The translations under genes were made by a program, and so were the position numbers. Below are positions 51,058 through 60,332 of a DNA stretch of 64,000 bases, in pieces; the first letter of the stretch is position 1, and each line of letters begins with the position of its first letter. This DNA comes from Vibrio sp. B1FLJ16 (GTDB taxonomy: Bacteria > Pseudomonadota > Gammaproteobacteria > Enterobacterales > Vibrionaceae): assembly GCF_905175385.1 (NCBI RefSeq), contig NZ_HG992749.1, positions 558,001 to 622,000 of the forward strand, written 5' to 3'. The notes beneath the pieces were generated by a model. The model saw only the letters and a list, made by a program, of their open reading frames with translations. It ran no database searches and was not told the DNA's origin.

Positions 51058-52731
51058 GTGTTAAATTGGATTCGTTCTGGCGCACCATGGATATGGCTGA
51101 CTGGTGGAGCGGTGAGTATCAGCTTACTCTCCGTGTTAGGCCTGTTGTTGCTGATCGGCTGGAAAGGGCTCACCTTCTTCTGGCCAGCCCCTCTGTATCA
51201 GTGGAATGTGACAGCATTAACGCCAGTGCAGGGAGAAGTATTACAAGAGAGTAGTAAACTCATCGGTCAGGTCTATGCGCGCAGCTTTGTACCCAAAAGT
51301 TATTTGCCGGAGGGTACGGTTAAGCAACTGGACGATGATGAGGACTTTGCCACCCGTCTGAGCATTAAAATCGCAAACCGAGAGCTGTATCCCGCAGATT
51401 TTATCTCTGTCCTCCAAATCCAGTTAGATGAGCCTACTACTCCTGAAGAGCTAGCGGTCATCGAGCGCAGCAGTGGCGGCTACTTTTTTGGCAAAATGCT
51501 TGCTTTCCAGGATGGGGACAAGCTTTACGACAGTGACATTCTGACGATATTAGATAAGAAGCTTGATGATGCGGAAACGTTACGCCATGAAATCGACTCG
51601 CTGGTGGTCAATCAGCTTCAGGATCTTGGCTGGAAGTTAGAGCAACTAAGGTTAAATAAGCGTAAACATGAACTGAATAACACGCTTGATGAAAACTTTT
51701 TATCTGATTATCAGAAGCGCAAAGAGCAGGTAGAGCAACAGTTGGCTACGTTGGATGTTCAGCTCGACGGCCTTCGTTTGCAACTGTCAGGTTATGCTGT
51801 GATTGTCGAAGATATGACGGGCTCTCAGGTTTCTATTCCACTTGAAGATATTCTGGATTACTGGTACCCGAACCAGATGTCATTGCTTGGTAAAGTCGGC
51901 CATTGGTGTAAACAAGTCTGGAAGTTTCTTTCTGACGATCCTCGCGAATCAAATTCAGAAGGCGGCGTTTTCCCGGCAATCTTTGGTACCGTTTTCTTGG
52001 TTATTATCATGTCGATCATTGTGATGCCGTTGGGTGTGATTGCCGCGATTTATCTTCATGAGTATGCCAAGAACAACGCATTAACCCGCGTAATCCGGAT
52101 TGCGGTGATTAACCTGGCTGGTGTACCGTCAATTGTTTACGGTGTGTTTGGTTTGGGCTTTTTTGTTTATACGATTGGTGGTTCAATCGATAGCCTGTTT
52201 TATAGTGAAAAACTGCCTGCACCGACCTTTGGTACGCCGGGTTTGTTATGGTCGGCACTGACACTTGCCGTGCTCACCCTGCCCGTGGTGATAGTGACGA
52301 CCGAAGAAGGTTTAACCCGTATTCCTAACTCCGTCCGTCACGGTTCATTAGCGCTCGGAGCAACCCAGTTTGAAACGCTTTGGCGTGTGGTTTTACCCAT
52401 GGCGACTCCGGCGATTATTACTGGGTTAATACTTGCTATAGCCCGTGCTGCCGGAGAAGTAGCACCGTTGATGCTGGTGGGAGTTGTTAAGCTGGCTTCA
52501 AGCCTACCTGTCGACGGGCAGTTCCCGTATGTGCATCTGGACAGAAAGTTCATGCATCTGGGCTTCCACATTTACGATGTCGGTTTTCAGACTTCTAATA
52601 TCGAAGCCGCACGCCCCTTAGTGTACGCTACCTCTTTCCTGCTCATTACCGTGATAGTGGGACTAAACTTAACAGCAATAAGTATCCGAAATAATTTGCG
52701 CGAAAAATACAGAACGTTAGGACAAGATTAA
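51058..52731 (+). CDS. pstA: Phosphate ABC permease PstA with a periplasmic coiled-coil insertion
   Basis: The 557-residue partner permease is also about twice the usual length (E. coli 296). The first helix is near residues 12-35. An inserted periplasmic region (about 40-300) includes a coiled coil at roughly 178-240 ([39 protein letters not shown]). The permease core starts near 305 ([20 protein letters not shown]) and has the docking loop [20 protein letters not shown]. The start codon is GTG at 51058. It lies 30 bases after pstC; the matched insertions suggest the two extra domains work together. Confidence 0.92.
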   Translation: MLNWIRSGAPWIWLTGGAVSISLLSVLGLLLLIGWKGLTFFWPAPLYQWNVTALTPVQGEVLQESSKLIGQVYARSFVPKSYLPEGTVKQLDDDEDFATRLSIKIANRELYPADFISVLQIQLDEPTTPEELAVIERSSGGYFFGKMLAFQDGDKLYDSDILTILDKKLDDAETLRHEIDSLVVNQLQDLGWKLEQLRLNKRKHELNNTLDENFLSDYQKRKEQVEQQLATLDVQLDGLRLQLSGYAVIVEDMTGSQVSIPLEDILDYWYPNQMSLLGKVGHWCKQVWKFLSDDPRESNSEGGVFPAIFGTVFLVIIMSIIVMPLGVIAAIYLHEYAKNNALTRVIRIAVINLAGVPSIVYGVFGLGFFVYTIGGSIDSLFYSEKLPAPTFGTPGLLWSALTLAVLTLPVVIVTTEEGLTRIPNSVRHGSLALGATQFETLWRVVLPMATPAIITGLILAIARAAGEVAPLMLVGVVKLASSLPVDGQFPYVHLDRKFMHLGFHIYDVGFQTSNIEAARPLVYATSFLLITVIVGLNLTAISIRNNLREKYRTLGQD

Positions 52732-52733
52732 GA

Positions 52734-53552
52734 ATGTTTAACTTCGATAATACATTGGGTTATGAACCACCATTAGATGTGAATAACCTGACGGATGAAC
52801 AGACGGCTATCTCAATAGAGAACCTTAATCTTTTCTACGGGCAGGCTCAGGCGTTACACAATATTTCGATGCGAATTCCGAAAGGGCGGGTTACGGCATT
52901 TATCGGCCCGTCGGGTTGTGGTAAGTCGACCCTGTTGCGTTGTATCAACCGCATGAACGATTTGGTTGAGGGATGTAAGGTCACCGGTAAAGTACGCTTG
53001 CATGGCAAAAACGTTTATCACCCCAATGTGGATGTGGCGACACTAAGACGTCGGGTGGGAATGGTATTCCAGCGTCCTAATCCATTCCCTAAATCTATTT
53101 ATGAAAATGTGGTCTATGGACTGCGCCTGCAAGGCCTGAAGAACAGCCGAGCGTTAGATGATGCCGTTGAGCGTTCATTACGAGCGGCTGCTCTGTGGGA
53201 TGAAGTCAAAGACCGCTTACATGAAAACGCCTTTGGGCTATCGGGAGGCCAGCAACAGCGTTTGGTGATTGCACGTGCTGTAGCGATTGAACCAGAAGTA
53301 CTTTTACTCGATGAACCGACATCTGCACTTGATCCAATCTCCACTTTAACTATTGAGGAGCTTATCAATGAGCTGAAAACTCAATATACTGTGGTTATTG
53401 TTACCCACAACATGCAGCAAGCGGCGCGGGTCAGTGATCACACGGCATTCATTCACATGGGTAAGTTGATTGAATATTCCGATGCGGACTCGATTTTTAC
53501 CTCGCCGATGAAGACCCAGACGGAAGACTACATAACAGGCCGCTACGGTTAA
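52734..53552 (+). CDS. pstB: Phosphate ABC transporter ATPase PstB
   Basis: This 272-residue ATPase has Walker [21 protein letters not shown] near residue 62, the PstB-specific [20 protein letters not shown], signature [19 protein letters not shown], Walker [16 protein letters not shown] and switch His in [15 protein letters not shown]. It drives phosphate import with PstC and PstA and, when saturated, keeps PhoR in its inhibiting state through PhoU. It starts two bases after pstA, so translation is probably coupled. Confidence 0.97.
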   Translation: MFNFDNTLGYEPPLDVNNLTDEQTAISIENLNLFYGQAQALHNISMRIPKGRVTAFIGPSGCGKSTLLRCINRMNDLVEGCKVTGKVRLHGKNVYHPNVDVATLRRRVGMVFQRPNPFPKSIYENVVYGLRLQGLKNSRALDDAVERSLRAAALWDEVKDRLHENAFGLSGGQQQRLVIARAVAIEPEVLLLDEPTSALDPISTLTIEELINELKTQYTVVIVTHNMQQAARVSDHTAFIHMGKLIEYSDADSIFTSPMKTQTEDYITGRYG

Positions 53553-53586
53553 CCTAGGGCTTAAGTACTGAACAAAAAGGAACATC

Positions 53587-54285
53587 ATGCACTTTGGACG
53601 TCATATATCAGAACAATTTAACGTAGAACTAGAAGCGATTCGTACCCATGTTTTAACCATGGGGGGCTTGGTTGAACAGCAGCTATCGTACGCTATTCAG
53701 GCCTTGCACAAAGAAGATATCGAGCTGGCGCGTAAAGTTGTGCGTGACGATCACAAAGTGAATGCGATGGAAGTTTCTATCGATGATACGTGTACTCGTA
53801 TTATTGCCAAGCGTCAGCCGACGGCGAAAGATCTGCGCTTAATCATGGCGATCATCAAGACCATTACCGATTTAGAACGAATTGGTGATGTGGCTACACG
53901 TATTGCTTATGTTGCTATCGAGAGTCCATCTTCGAAAGAGCGTCAGTTCCAGGTATCTTTAGAGCCACTGTGTCGTCAGGCTATTCAAATGCTGCATCAG
54001 GTGCTCGATGCTTTTGCCCGTATGGACGTGGAAGCGGCCGCAGAAGTGCACAAGCAGGACGATAAACTCGATGCGGAATATGAAGCGGTGATACGTCAGT
54101 TGATGACGTACATGATGGAAGACCCGAAAAATATCCCTCACATTTTGCAAGTGATGTGGTCGGCGCGAGCGATCGAGCGGGTGGGAGACCGCTGTCAGAA
54201 CATCTGTGAATACATCATCTACTTTGTCAAAGGAAAGGACGTTCGTCACCTTGGCGATCAGAGCATTGACGATGTACTCAAATAA
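53587..54285 (+). CDS. phoU: Phosphate signalling protein PhoU
   Basis: The 232-residue all-helical protein consists of two three-helix bundles, each with the metal-binding E/DxxxD pattern. Repeat 1 is at [40 protein letters not shown] and [10 protein letters not shown]. Repeat 2 is at [40 protein letters not shown]. It links the Pst transporter to PhoR and limits phosphate uptake. Ribosome site AAAAAGGAACATC. It is the last gene of the pst operon, followed by a terminator. Confidence 0.96.
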   Translation: MHFGRHISEQFNVELEAIRTHVLTMGGLVEQQLSYAIQALHKEDIELARKVVRDDHKVNAMEVSIDDTCTRIIAKRQPTAKDLRLIMAIIKTITDLERIGDVATRIAYVAIESPSSKERQFQVSLEPLCRQAIQMLHQVLDAFARMDVEAAAEVHKQDDKLDAEYEAVIRQLMTYMMEDPKNIPHILQVMWSARAIERVGDRCQNICEYIIYFVKGKDVRHLGDQSIDDVLK

Positions 54286-54305
54286 GAAGAACAGAATTAA
54301 ACATA

Positions 54306-54331
54306 AAGACCAGCGTTAAAGCTGGTTTTTA
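54306..54331 (+). terminator. Terminator after phoU
   Basis: AGACCAGC/GCTGGTTTTT with loop GTTAAA, 20 bases after the phoU stop. On the minus strand it may also serve ppk2, which ends at 54355. Confidence 0.82.
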
Positions 54332-54354
54332 TGTTTTTGGGTAAGGTATTGAGC

Positions 54355-55131
54355 CTAGTATTTATCCGGCACAAAGGTCTGATCATCGATTGGTACTCTT
54401 ACATAGCCTTCTTTGTTCAACTCGGGTAACTCAACATCAGGGTACTCAAGCGCTTTGTATTCAATCTGACTTAATAAATGGCTGATGCAGTTTAAGCGTG
54501 CCTTCTTTTTATCATCAGATGGTACGACCCACCAAGGACTGCTTTTAGTATCTGTATAGGTAAACATCTTATCTTTTGCTTCTGAGTATTCAGCCCAGCG
54601 GTTGCGGGATTCCAAGTCCATCGGGCTGAACTTCCAGCGTTTAAGTGGCGTGTTGATGCGCTCTAAAAAGCGCTTCTCTTGTACTTCGTCAGAGACAGAA
54701 AACCAGTATTTGATCAAGATGATGCCTGAACGTTGAAGCATACGTTCAAATTGAGGACATGAGCGGAGGAACTCTTCGTATTCATCTGGTGTGCAAAAGC
54801 CCATCACCTTCTCTACACCGGCCCGGTTATACCAACTGCGGTCAAACAAGACGATTTCTCCCGCTGACGGCAGGTGGTTAACATACCGCTGAAAATACCA
54901 CTGGGTCTTCTCTTTTTCAGTGGGGGTAGGCAGAGCGACAACGCGACAGACACGATGGTTAAGTTTCTCTGTAATACGCTTAATTGCGCCACCTTTCCCG
55001 GCAGCATCACGGCCTTCGAATAACACGAGTACTTTTAGACCTTTGTGTTTGACCCACTCCTGAAGCTTAACCAACTCTACTTGCAGCTTTATTAACTCTT
55101 TTTCATATTTCTTTTTTTTCAGCTTAGACAT
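54355..55131 (-). CDS. ppk2: Polyphosphate kinase 2 (PPK2), single-domain type
   Basis: The 258-residue cytosolic P-loop kinase transfers phosphate between polyphosphate and (d)NDP or GDP. Walker A is VLFEGRDAAGKGGAIKRITE near residue 45; Walker B is IVLFDRSWYNRAGVEKVMGF; the lid helices include DEVQEKRFLERINTPLKRWK and SPMDLESRNRWAEYSEAKDK. The start is ATG at 55131 because GAGGAG lies 6-11 bases upstream. The single catalytic domain of this size fits class I PPK2. It is placed beside the pst-phoU operon, so the window holds both polyphosphate kinases plus the exopolyphosphatase. Confidence 0.93.
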   Translation of the reverse strand: MSKLKKKKYEKELIKLQVELVKLQEWVKHKGLKVLVLFEGRDAAGKGGAIKRITEKLNHRVCRVVALPTPTEKEKTQWYFQRYVNHLPSAGEIVLFDRSWYNRAGVEKVMGFCTPDEYEEFLRSCPQFERMLQRSGIILIKYWFSVSDEVQEKRFLERINTPLKRWKFSPMDLESRNRWAEYSEAKDKMFTYTDTKSSPWWVVPSDDKKKARLNCISHLLSQIEYKALEYPDVELPELNKEGYVRVPIDDQTFVPDKY

Positions 55132-55195
55132 ACTTAACTCCTCTGTTCCCAAGACGATGTCAGTACCCAGCCATAGAAGAGATCTTTCGGTTTTT

Positions 55196-55939
55196 CTATT
55201 TGAGAGCGGCTGCCACGCTGGCTATGGCTTGTATGCTGGTGACCGGAATTGCGAAATCATCAACATCAGCAGCCCCCATTTTGCTTTGAGCAGCGATAAA
55301 GTTCATGTAGCTCCGACGAACGCTTTTACCTGAAAGATGCACTTCTTGAACAAGGGTTTGTTCCACCAGTGAACGTACATTTTCGGCGTTAACCCCCGCA
55401 CCAGCCATAATACTAACACGCCCTTCCGCTTGCTTTACTAAAGACCCAATCACATTGCAGCCCTGAGGAGCGGTAGGAGCGAGACCCGATGTCAGAATAC
55501 GTTCACAACCTAAGTGTATGACATCTTCTAAGGCTTGCTCTGGATTACGGCATTGATCAAAAGCGCGGTGGAAAGTTACACCTAATCCCAATGAAAGAGC
55601 GTATTCGCACAGTTCAGTGGCAAATGGCATATGAATGTCGCCATCCTGAGTCAGTACGCCAACAACGACACCATTTAAACCGGCTTTGTGTGCCGCTTCA
55701 ATGTCGAAGCGCATCATTTCAATTTCCTCTTCACTGTAGAGGAAATCCCCCTGACGCGGACGAATCATCGCGTAAACAGGAACAGTAGAAAGTTTAGCTG
55801 CTTGTTGCATGAACCCGTAGCTTGGCGTCAGTCCGCCTAAGGCCAGAGACGAACAAAGTTCGATACGAGTAGCTCCGCCAGAAACGGCGTTGTGAAGAGA
55901 TTCGATGTTGTCGATACAGACTTCTAACTGAGTTATCAC
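55196..55939 (-). CDS. cutC: CutC family protein (copper homeostasis protein)
   Basis: This 247-residue TIM-barrel protein of the CutC family is historically linked to copper tolerance, though a direct copper role in bacteria is disputed. Motifs are [20 protein letters not shown] then [77 protein letters not shown] and [12 protein letters not shown]. The start is GTG at 55939. It follows neither neighbour closely (56 bases before ppk2) and has no signal peptide. Nothing about its substrate can be read from the sequence. Confidence 0.9.
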   Translation of the reverse strand: MITQLEVCIDNIESLHNAVSGGATRIELCSSLALGGLTPSYGFMQQAAKLSTVPVYAMIRPRQGDFLYSEEEIEMMRFDIEAAHKAGLNGVVVGVLTQDGDIHMPFATELCEYALSLGLGVTFHRAFDQCRNPEQALEDVIHLGCERILTSGLAPTAPQGCNVIGSLVKQAEGRVSIMAGAGVNAENVRSLVEQTLVQEVHLSGKSVRRSYMNFIAAQSKMGAADVDDFAIPVTSIQAIASVAAALK

Positions 55940-56116
55940 GGTGTAGCCCCGAATGATGGTTATTAATGGTAACTTTTCGCCAGATATTAGCAGGGGGAGG
56001 AGAGATGATCTGTATGGAAGGTACAGGAAATAGAGGTAAAGTTATCCCCTGGGCGTTACCCCGTTTGAGGGCGCATTCCCTTAAATAGAAAGCTCTTAAA
56101 TAAAAAGTTCTCAAAA

Positions 56117-56147
56117 AGAAAGCCCGGAGTATTAACTCCGGGCTTTG
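56117..56147. terminator. Terminator of the peroxiredoxin gene
   Basis: AAAGCCCGGAG/CTCCGGGCTTT with loop TATTAA, 110 bases beyond the prx stop on the minus strand, with A/T runs on both sides. The preceding stretch (56147-56256) is an unexplained 3' untranslated region holding TCACCC/GGGTGA. Confidence 0.8.
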
Positions 56148-56256
56148 ATAAGACTTTACTTAGACTGATTGGCGTTTGCGGTTATTCCGCTATAGCTTTT
56201 GCTTTATATATACATCCAACCAATTCACCCGTTGAGCTTGGGTGAGGTCCAGTTGA

Positions 56257-56862
56257 TTACGCTAGGTCAGCTGCGTTTTCAGATAGGAACGCTGCAACAC
56301 CTTTTGGAGATGCGTCCATACCTGCTTTACCTTCTTCCCATTGTGCAGGACATACTTCGCCGTGCTTCTGGTGGAAGTTAAGTGCGTCAACCATACGTAG
56401 CATTTCGTCGATGTTACGGCCTAGTGGTAGGTCGTTAACTACTTGGTGACGTACAAGACCGTCTTCGTCGATTAGGAAAGAACCACGGAAAGCAACGCCT
56501 GCTTCTGGGTGCTCAACATCGTAAGCTTTACAGATTTCGTGCTTAACGTCAGCAACTAGTGGGTATTTAACCTGACCGATACCGCCATCTTCGATAGCAG
56601 TGTTACGCCATGCGTTGTGAGAGAACTGAGAATCGATAGAAACACCGATTACTTCAACGCCTTTAGCTTGGAAGTCAGCTAGACGGTTGTCGAATGCGAT
56701 TAGCTCAGACGGGCAAACGAAAGTGAAATCTAGTGGGTAGAAGAACACTACGGCTTTTTTACCTTTAGTGAATTCTGCGAAGTTGAAGTTATCAACGATT
56801 TCACCGTTACCTAGAACAGCTGCTGCAGTAAAATCAGGGGCTTGACGACCTACTAGTACCAT
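56257..56862 (-). CDS. prx2: Typical 2-Cys peroxiredoxin (AhpC/Prx1 class, Prx2-type)
   Basis: The 201-residue cytosolic peroxidase has peroxidatic Cys50 in DFTFVCPSELIAF and resolving Cys171 in HGEVCPAQWEEG; Arg125-Gly region VAFRGSFLID is also typical. It has GGIG near residue 93 but no clear C-terminal YF motif, so it may resist over-oxidation. It is divergent from an OxyR2-type regulator. In V. vulnificus this pair (Prx2/OxyR2) handles low levels of hydrogen peroxide. The equivalent in V. cholerae is annotated AhpC, but there is no AhpF reductase here. Confidence 0.93.
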   Translation of the reverse strand: MVLVGRQAPDFTAAAVLGNGEIVDNFNFAEFTKGKKAVVFFYPLDFTFVCPSELIAFDNRLADFQAKGVEVIGVSIDSQFSHNAWRNTAIEDGGIGQVKYPLVADVKHEICKAYDVEHPEAGVAFRGSFLIDEDGLVRHQVVNDLPLGRNIDEMLRMVDALNFHQKHGEVCPAQWEEGKAGMDASPKGVAAFLSENAADLA

Positions 56863-56976
56863 TTTTTGCTCCTAAAGAATTATGGTTAGTCCCAAGACGT
56901 AAAGAGTTATGCCGTCTCGGTCCGTATTAAATCGGGACAAACTATAGTACAGAATGTAGTATTGGAAAAAGCGAAA

Positions 56977-57010
56977 TAAATAGATTGAGTTAATCGAAAA
57001 AAACGATAAC
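56977..57010. promoter_or_regulatory. Candidate OxyR binding region between prx2 and oxyR2
   Basis: ATCG-N7-CGAT (56993-57007) and an upstream ATAGAT at 56980 follow the ATAG-N7-CTAT spacing of OxyR sites in loose form. The position is upstream of a TATAGT -10 for prx2 (56947-56942 on the minus strand). It is a candidate only. Confidence 0.4.
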
Positions 57011-57061
57011 AACGAAACGCCTAACTCGATCACCAAAGCAGTGGTAGATACTAATACAATT

Positions 57062-57967
57062 ATGAATAAGTGGCCCAGTTTAAAGCAGTTGCACTACTTA
57101 GTGACACTGCATGAAACACGACATTTCAGCGATGCCGCGGTGAGATGTTTTGTGAGTCAGTCTACGTTAAGCAAAGGGATTCAGAACCTTGAAGATCTGA
57201 TCGGCTGCCCTTTATACGAAAAGAAAGACAAGAAAAGCCCGTTAGTTTTCACCCAAACCGGTGAGATGGTTGTTAAACGTGGTCGTGAATTACTGGCGAA
57301 AGGGCAAGATTTGGTTGAACTTGGGCGATTGTGTCAGGGCGACGAGATGAAAGGGCAGCTGAAAGTCGGATGTATTCCGACCATCGCGCCTTTCTTACTT
57401 TGTGATTTAGTTCAGGAAGTCAATTACCGTTTTCCACAACTCAATCTTTTATTAAGAGAAGATACGACCAGCAACCTCTTACAAGCTCTAAGGCATGGTG
57501 AGCTGGATGTACTTATCCTCGCTTTACCTGTAGAAACAGAAGGAATGGAAAGCCGCATCGTCGGGAAAGACCCATTCCGTATGGTGATCAGTGCCAATCA
57601 GGCAGATTCAGTTCCTGTACCTATCCGTTATGACGATCTTCCTGATGAATCGGTCTTTCTGCTGGAGAAAGAGCACTGTTTGACCGAACATGCAGTATCG
57701 GCGTGTAAGTTAACCGATAAAGAAAAAATTAATCCTTTTACCGCGACGAGCTTACATACCTTAGTGCAAATGGTTGCTAATGGGCTGGGGACAACGTTTA
57801 TTCCTCAGATGGCGATTGAGCACGGACTGCTTCATAACCAAAACCTCGTTGTTATCGATCCACCTGGTAAACAGGCTTACCGTGAAATTGGCCTCGTCTG
57901 GCGTCCCAGTTCATCACGTACAAACACTTTTAATCAGCTTGCAGATGTTGTTTCTGAACTGCTTTAG
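57062..57967 (+). CDS. oxyR2: LysR-type peroxide sensor OxyR2
   Basis: This 301-residue LysR regulator has an N-terminal winged helix (LKQLHYLVTLHETRHFSDAA, VSQSTLSKGIQNLEDLIGC) and a substrate-binding-like redox domain. Counting from MNKWPSLKQL, the redox cysteines fall exactly at 206 and 215 (HCLTEHAVSAC). Residue 204 is Glu, the change reported to make V. vulnificus OxyR2 more peroxide-sensitive than OxyR1 (Gly204). This agreement also supports ATG 57062 over a GTG at 57041. Neither start has a clear ribosome site. It is divergent from prx2, its expected target. Confidence 0.9.
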   Translation: MNKWPSLKQLHYLVTLHETRHFSDAAVRCFVSQSTLSKGIQNLEDLIGCPLYEKKDKKSPLVFTQTGEMVVKRGRELLAKGQDLVELGRLCQGDEMKGQLKVGCIPTIAPFLLCDLVQEVNYRFPQLNLLLREDTTSNLLQALRHGELDVLILALPVETEGMESRIVGKDPFRMVISANQADSVPVPIRYDDLPDESVFLLEKEHCLTEHAVSACKLTDKEKINPFTATSLHTLVQMVANGLGTTFIPQMAIEHGLLHNQNLVVIDPPGKQAYREIGLVWRPSSSRTNTFNQLADVVSELL

Positions 57968-58005
57968 CTATTAGTCTTAGCCCTCGCATTACTGATATTC
58001 GTCTA

Positions 58006-58036
58006 AAAACGCACTATAAATGGTGCGCTTTTTAGT
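58006..58036 (+). terminator. Terminator after oxyR2
   Basis: CGCAC/GTGCG stem with flanking A5 and T5, 40 bases after the oxyR2 stop. Confidence 0.65.
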
Positions 58037-58564
58037 ATTTTATTCTGTTGGTGATCTTTAAGTTGTAAATTTACAGCTTTTCTTTGATTGAAGTTTTCAT
58101 AAAATAGTGAAATTTCACAATGTTAATTTTACACACTTCACTATACAACCTGTTTAAGCGCCGTTTGATTCTCCCTCTGTGACCCTTGGGAATACAAGGC
58201 TCCCTCGTTTCTCATTCTATTCATACGCATGTTTGAAATGACTATTATGTCAAAAAATGCTTGTAATTAAATTACGTAATAACTTACAAAAAGACGTCAA
58301 AAAGCAGCCGTTTCTTTCGTGCCAGATAAAACTTCGAATTTCAAATTTTGTCTGTATTAGGGGTTTCGCTAAACCCTTTGTTGATATAGCTTATTTAAAG
58401 GCCGGTAAGACTTATGTCTAGATTGATAAACCACGCTATGTTACGCAATCTATACCCAAGCCCCAAGAGATGAACACAAAATGTCAGGATGTTATTTGTT
58501 GTTTATAACTTACAAATGTAGCTTTTGCTGACTGCCTAAGATAGATGAAGCACCTTAAGGATGA
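58037..58564. other. Long regulatory region upstream of aceB
   Basis: These 528 bases have no credible gene. Palindromic words are frequent: TGTAAATTTACA at about 58065, GTGAAATTTCAC at about 58107, and an imperfect palindrome around TACGTA at 58261-58288 (TTGTAATTAAAT/ATAACTTACAA). A stray repeat arm TATACCCAAG is at 58451. The density of palindromes fits a multiply regulated glyoxylate-shunt promoter, but I cannot assign regulators. Confidence 0.45.
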
Positions 58565-58570
58565 ATGATT

Positions 58571-60199
58571 ATGCTTGCTCAGACAGAACAAAAAACACAA
58601 CCAACGAAGCAGAACCAAGGCAAGCTTGAAGTTACTGGCGTACTTGCTCCGGAACATCAAGCTATTTTTCCTACGGAGGCGCAAACCTTTTTATCTCTGC
58701 TTTGTGACAATTTTGCCGGACGTGTAGACCAACTGCTGCAAGCAAGAGAAGAAAAACAAGCACTTATTGATTCCGGTGAACTACCAGATTTTCTGCCTGA
58801 GACACAAGACATTCGCGAGGGAAGCTGGAAGATCCTGGGGATTCCGCAAGATCTGCAAGATCGACGAGTTGAAATCACCGGACCTACTGATCGTAAAATG
58901 GTTATCAATGCTCTGAATGCGAATGTGAAGGTATTCATGGCAGACTTCGAGGATTCGATGTCTCCTGCGTGGAGTGCTGTTCTTGATGGTCAGGTAAACC
59001 TGCGCGACGCGGTTAACGGTACCATCAGCTACACCAATCCGGGTAATGGAAAGCATTATGAGCTGTCAGATGACCCTGCGGTGTTGATCTGTCGTGTACG
59101 TGGCCTGCACTTAAAAGAAAAACATGTGAAGTGGAATGAGCAGATCATTCCGGGCTCACTGTTTGATTTCGCGCTTTACTTCTACAACAACTACAAAGAG
59201 TTGTTACAGAAAGGCAGCGGTCCTTATTTCTACATCCCTAAACTGCAGTCCCATCACGAAGCGAAGTGGTGGAGCGAAGTGTTCCATTTCACAGAGGAAT
59301 ATTTTGGTCTTGATACCGGCACGATTAAAGCGACGGTATTGATTGAAACGTTACCCGCTGTGTTCGAGATGGATGAAATTTTGTTCTCACTAAAAGAACA
59401 CATTGTGGGTCTTAACTGTGGCCGTTGGGATTACATCTTCAGCTACATAAAAACACTTAAGAACCACCCAGACCGAGTATTACCGGATCGCCAGGTCGTT
59501 ACGATGGACAAGCCATTTCTGAATGCATACTCACGATTACTGGTACGTACGTGTCATAAACGTGGCGCGTTTGCCATGGGGGGTATGGCAGCATTCATTC
59601 CGGCTAAAGACCCGCAAGAGAACCAGAAAGTACTGGATAAGATTCATAACGATAAATCGCTGGAAGCAAATAATGGCCACGATGGTACCTGGGTTGCGCA
59701 CCCTGGTCTGGCGGATACTGCGATGGAAGTGTTCAGCAACATCCTTGGAGAGCGTTCGAATCAGCTGGATGTCAGCCGCTCAGAAGACGCGCCAATTTCG
59801 GCTGCGGAATTACTTGAGCCATGTGAAGGTCAGCGTACTGAAGACGGTATGCGCCACAATATTCGCGTTGCTCTGCAATACATCGAGGCGTGGATCTCAG
59901 GCAATGGCTGTGTACCAATCTACGGGCTGATGGAAGATGCCGCTACTGCAGAAATTTCACGCGCTTCTATTTGGCAATGGATTCAGCATGGTAAGTCGTT
60001 GGATAACGGCCAGAAAGTAACCAAGGAGCTGTTCGAATCCTACTTGAAAGAAGAAGTAGAAGTTGTGAAACAGGAAATCGGGGAAGCGCGTTATCAGGCT
60101 GGTCGCTTTGAGGAAGCAGCGCAACTGATGGCGAAGCTGACAACCAGTGATGAGCTAACGAACTTCTTGACCATTCCGGGTTATGACTATCTGGATTAA
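58571..60199 (+). CDS. aceB: Malate synthase A
   Basis: The 542-residue enzyme condenses glyoxylate with acetyl-CoA to malate in the glyoxylate shunt. Family segments are ITGPTDRKMVINALNANVKV, FMADFEDSMSPAWSAVLDGQ, GPYFYIPKLQSHHEAKWWSE, VGLNCGRWDYIFSYIKTLKN (malate synthase signature region), RGAFAMGGMAAFIP and DGTWVAHPGLADTA. I place the start at ATG 58571 (MLAQTEQ) since AAGG lies about 10 bases upstream; ATG 58565 would add two residues. It is the first gene of aceBA. Confidence 0.95.
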   Translation: MLAQTEQKTQPTKQNQGKLEVTGVLAPEHQAIFPTEAQTFLSLLCDNFAGRVDQLLQAREEKQALIDSGELPDFLPETQDIREGSWKILGIPQDLQDRRVEITGPTDRKMVINALNANVKVFMADFEDSMSPAWSAVLDGQVNLRDAVNGTISYTNPGNGKHYELSDDPAVLICRVRGLHLKEKHVKWNEQIIPGSLFDFALYFYNNYKELLQKGSGPYFYIPKLQSHHEAKWWSEVFHFTEEYFGLDTGTIKATVLIETLPAVFEMDEILFSLKEHIVGLNCGRWDYIFSYIKTLKNHPDRVLPDRQVVTMDKPFLNAYSRLLVRTCHKRGAFAMGGMAAFIPAKDPQENQKVLDKIHNDKSLEANNGHDGTWVAHPGLADTAMEVFSNILGERSNQLDVSRSEDAPISAAELLEPCEGQRTEDGMRHNIRVALQYIEAWISGNGCVPIYGLMEDAATAEISRASIWQWIQHGKSLDNGQKVTKELFESYLKEEVEVVKQEIGEARYQAGRFEEAAQLMAKLTTSDELTNFLTIPGYDYLD

Positions 60200-60332
60200 G
60201 AACACGAATACTTAGACAACAAACACAAAACCAATAACGTGAAGGACTTTGAAGGCAGAGAAGGATGTACTGCCTGAGAACGGGAACTCAACGCACACAC
60301 ATAAAGTGCAAATTATAAAGAGGGATAGAACA

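Noticed and set aside
56147..56256. TCACCC/GGGTGA in the 3' untranslated region of prx2 as a possible riboswitch or small RNA
   Set aside because: Six-pair stem without conserved context; insufficient evidence.
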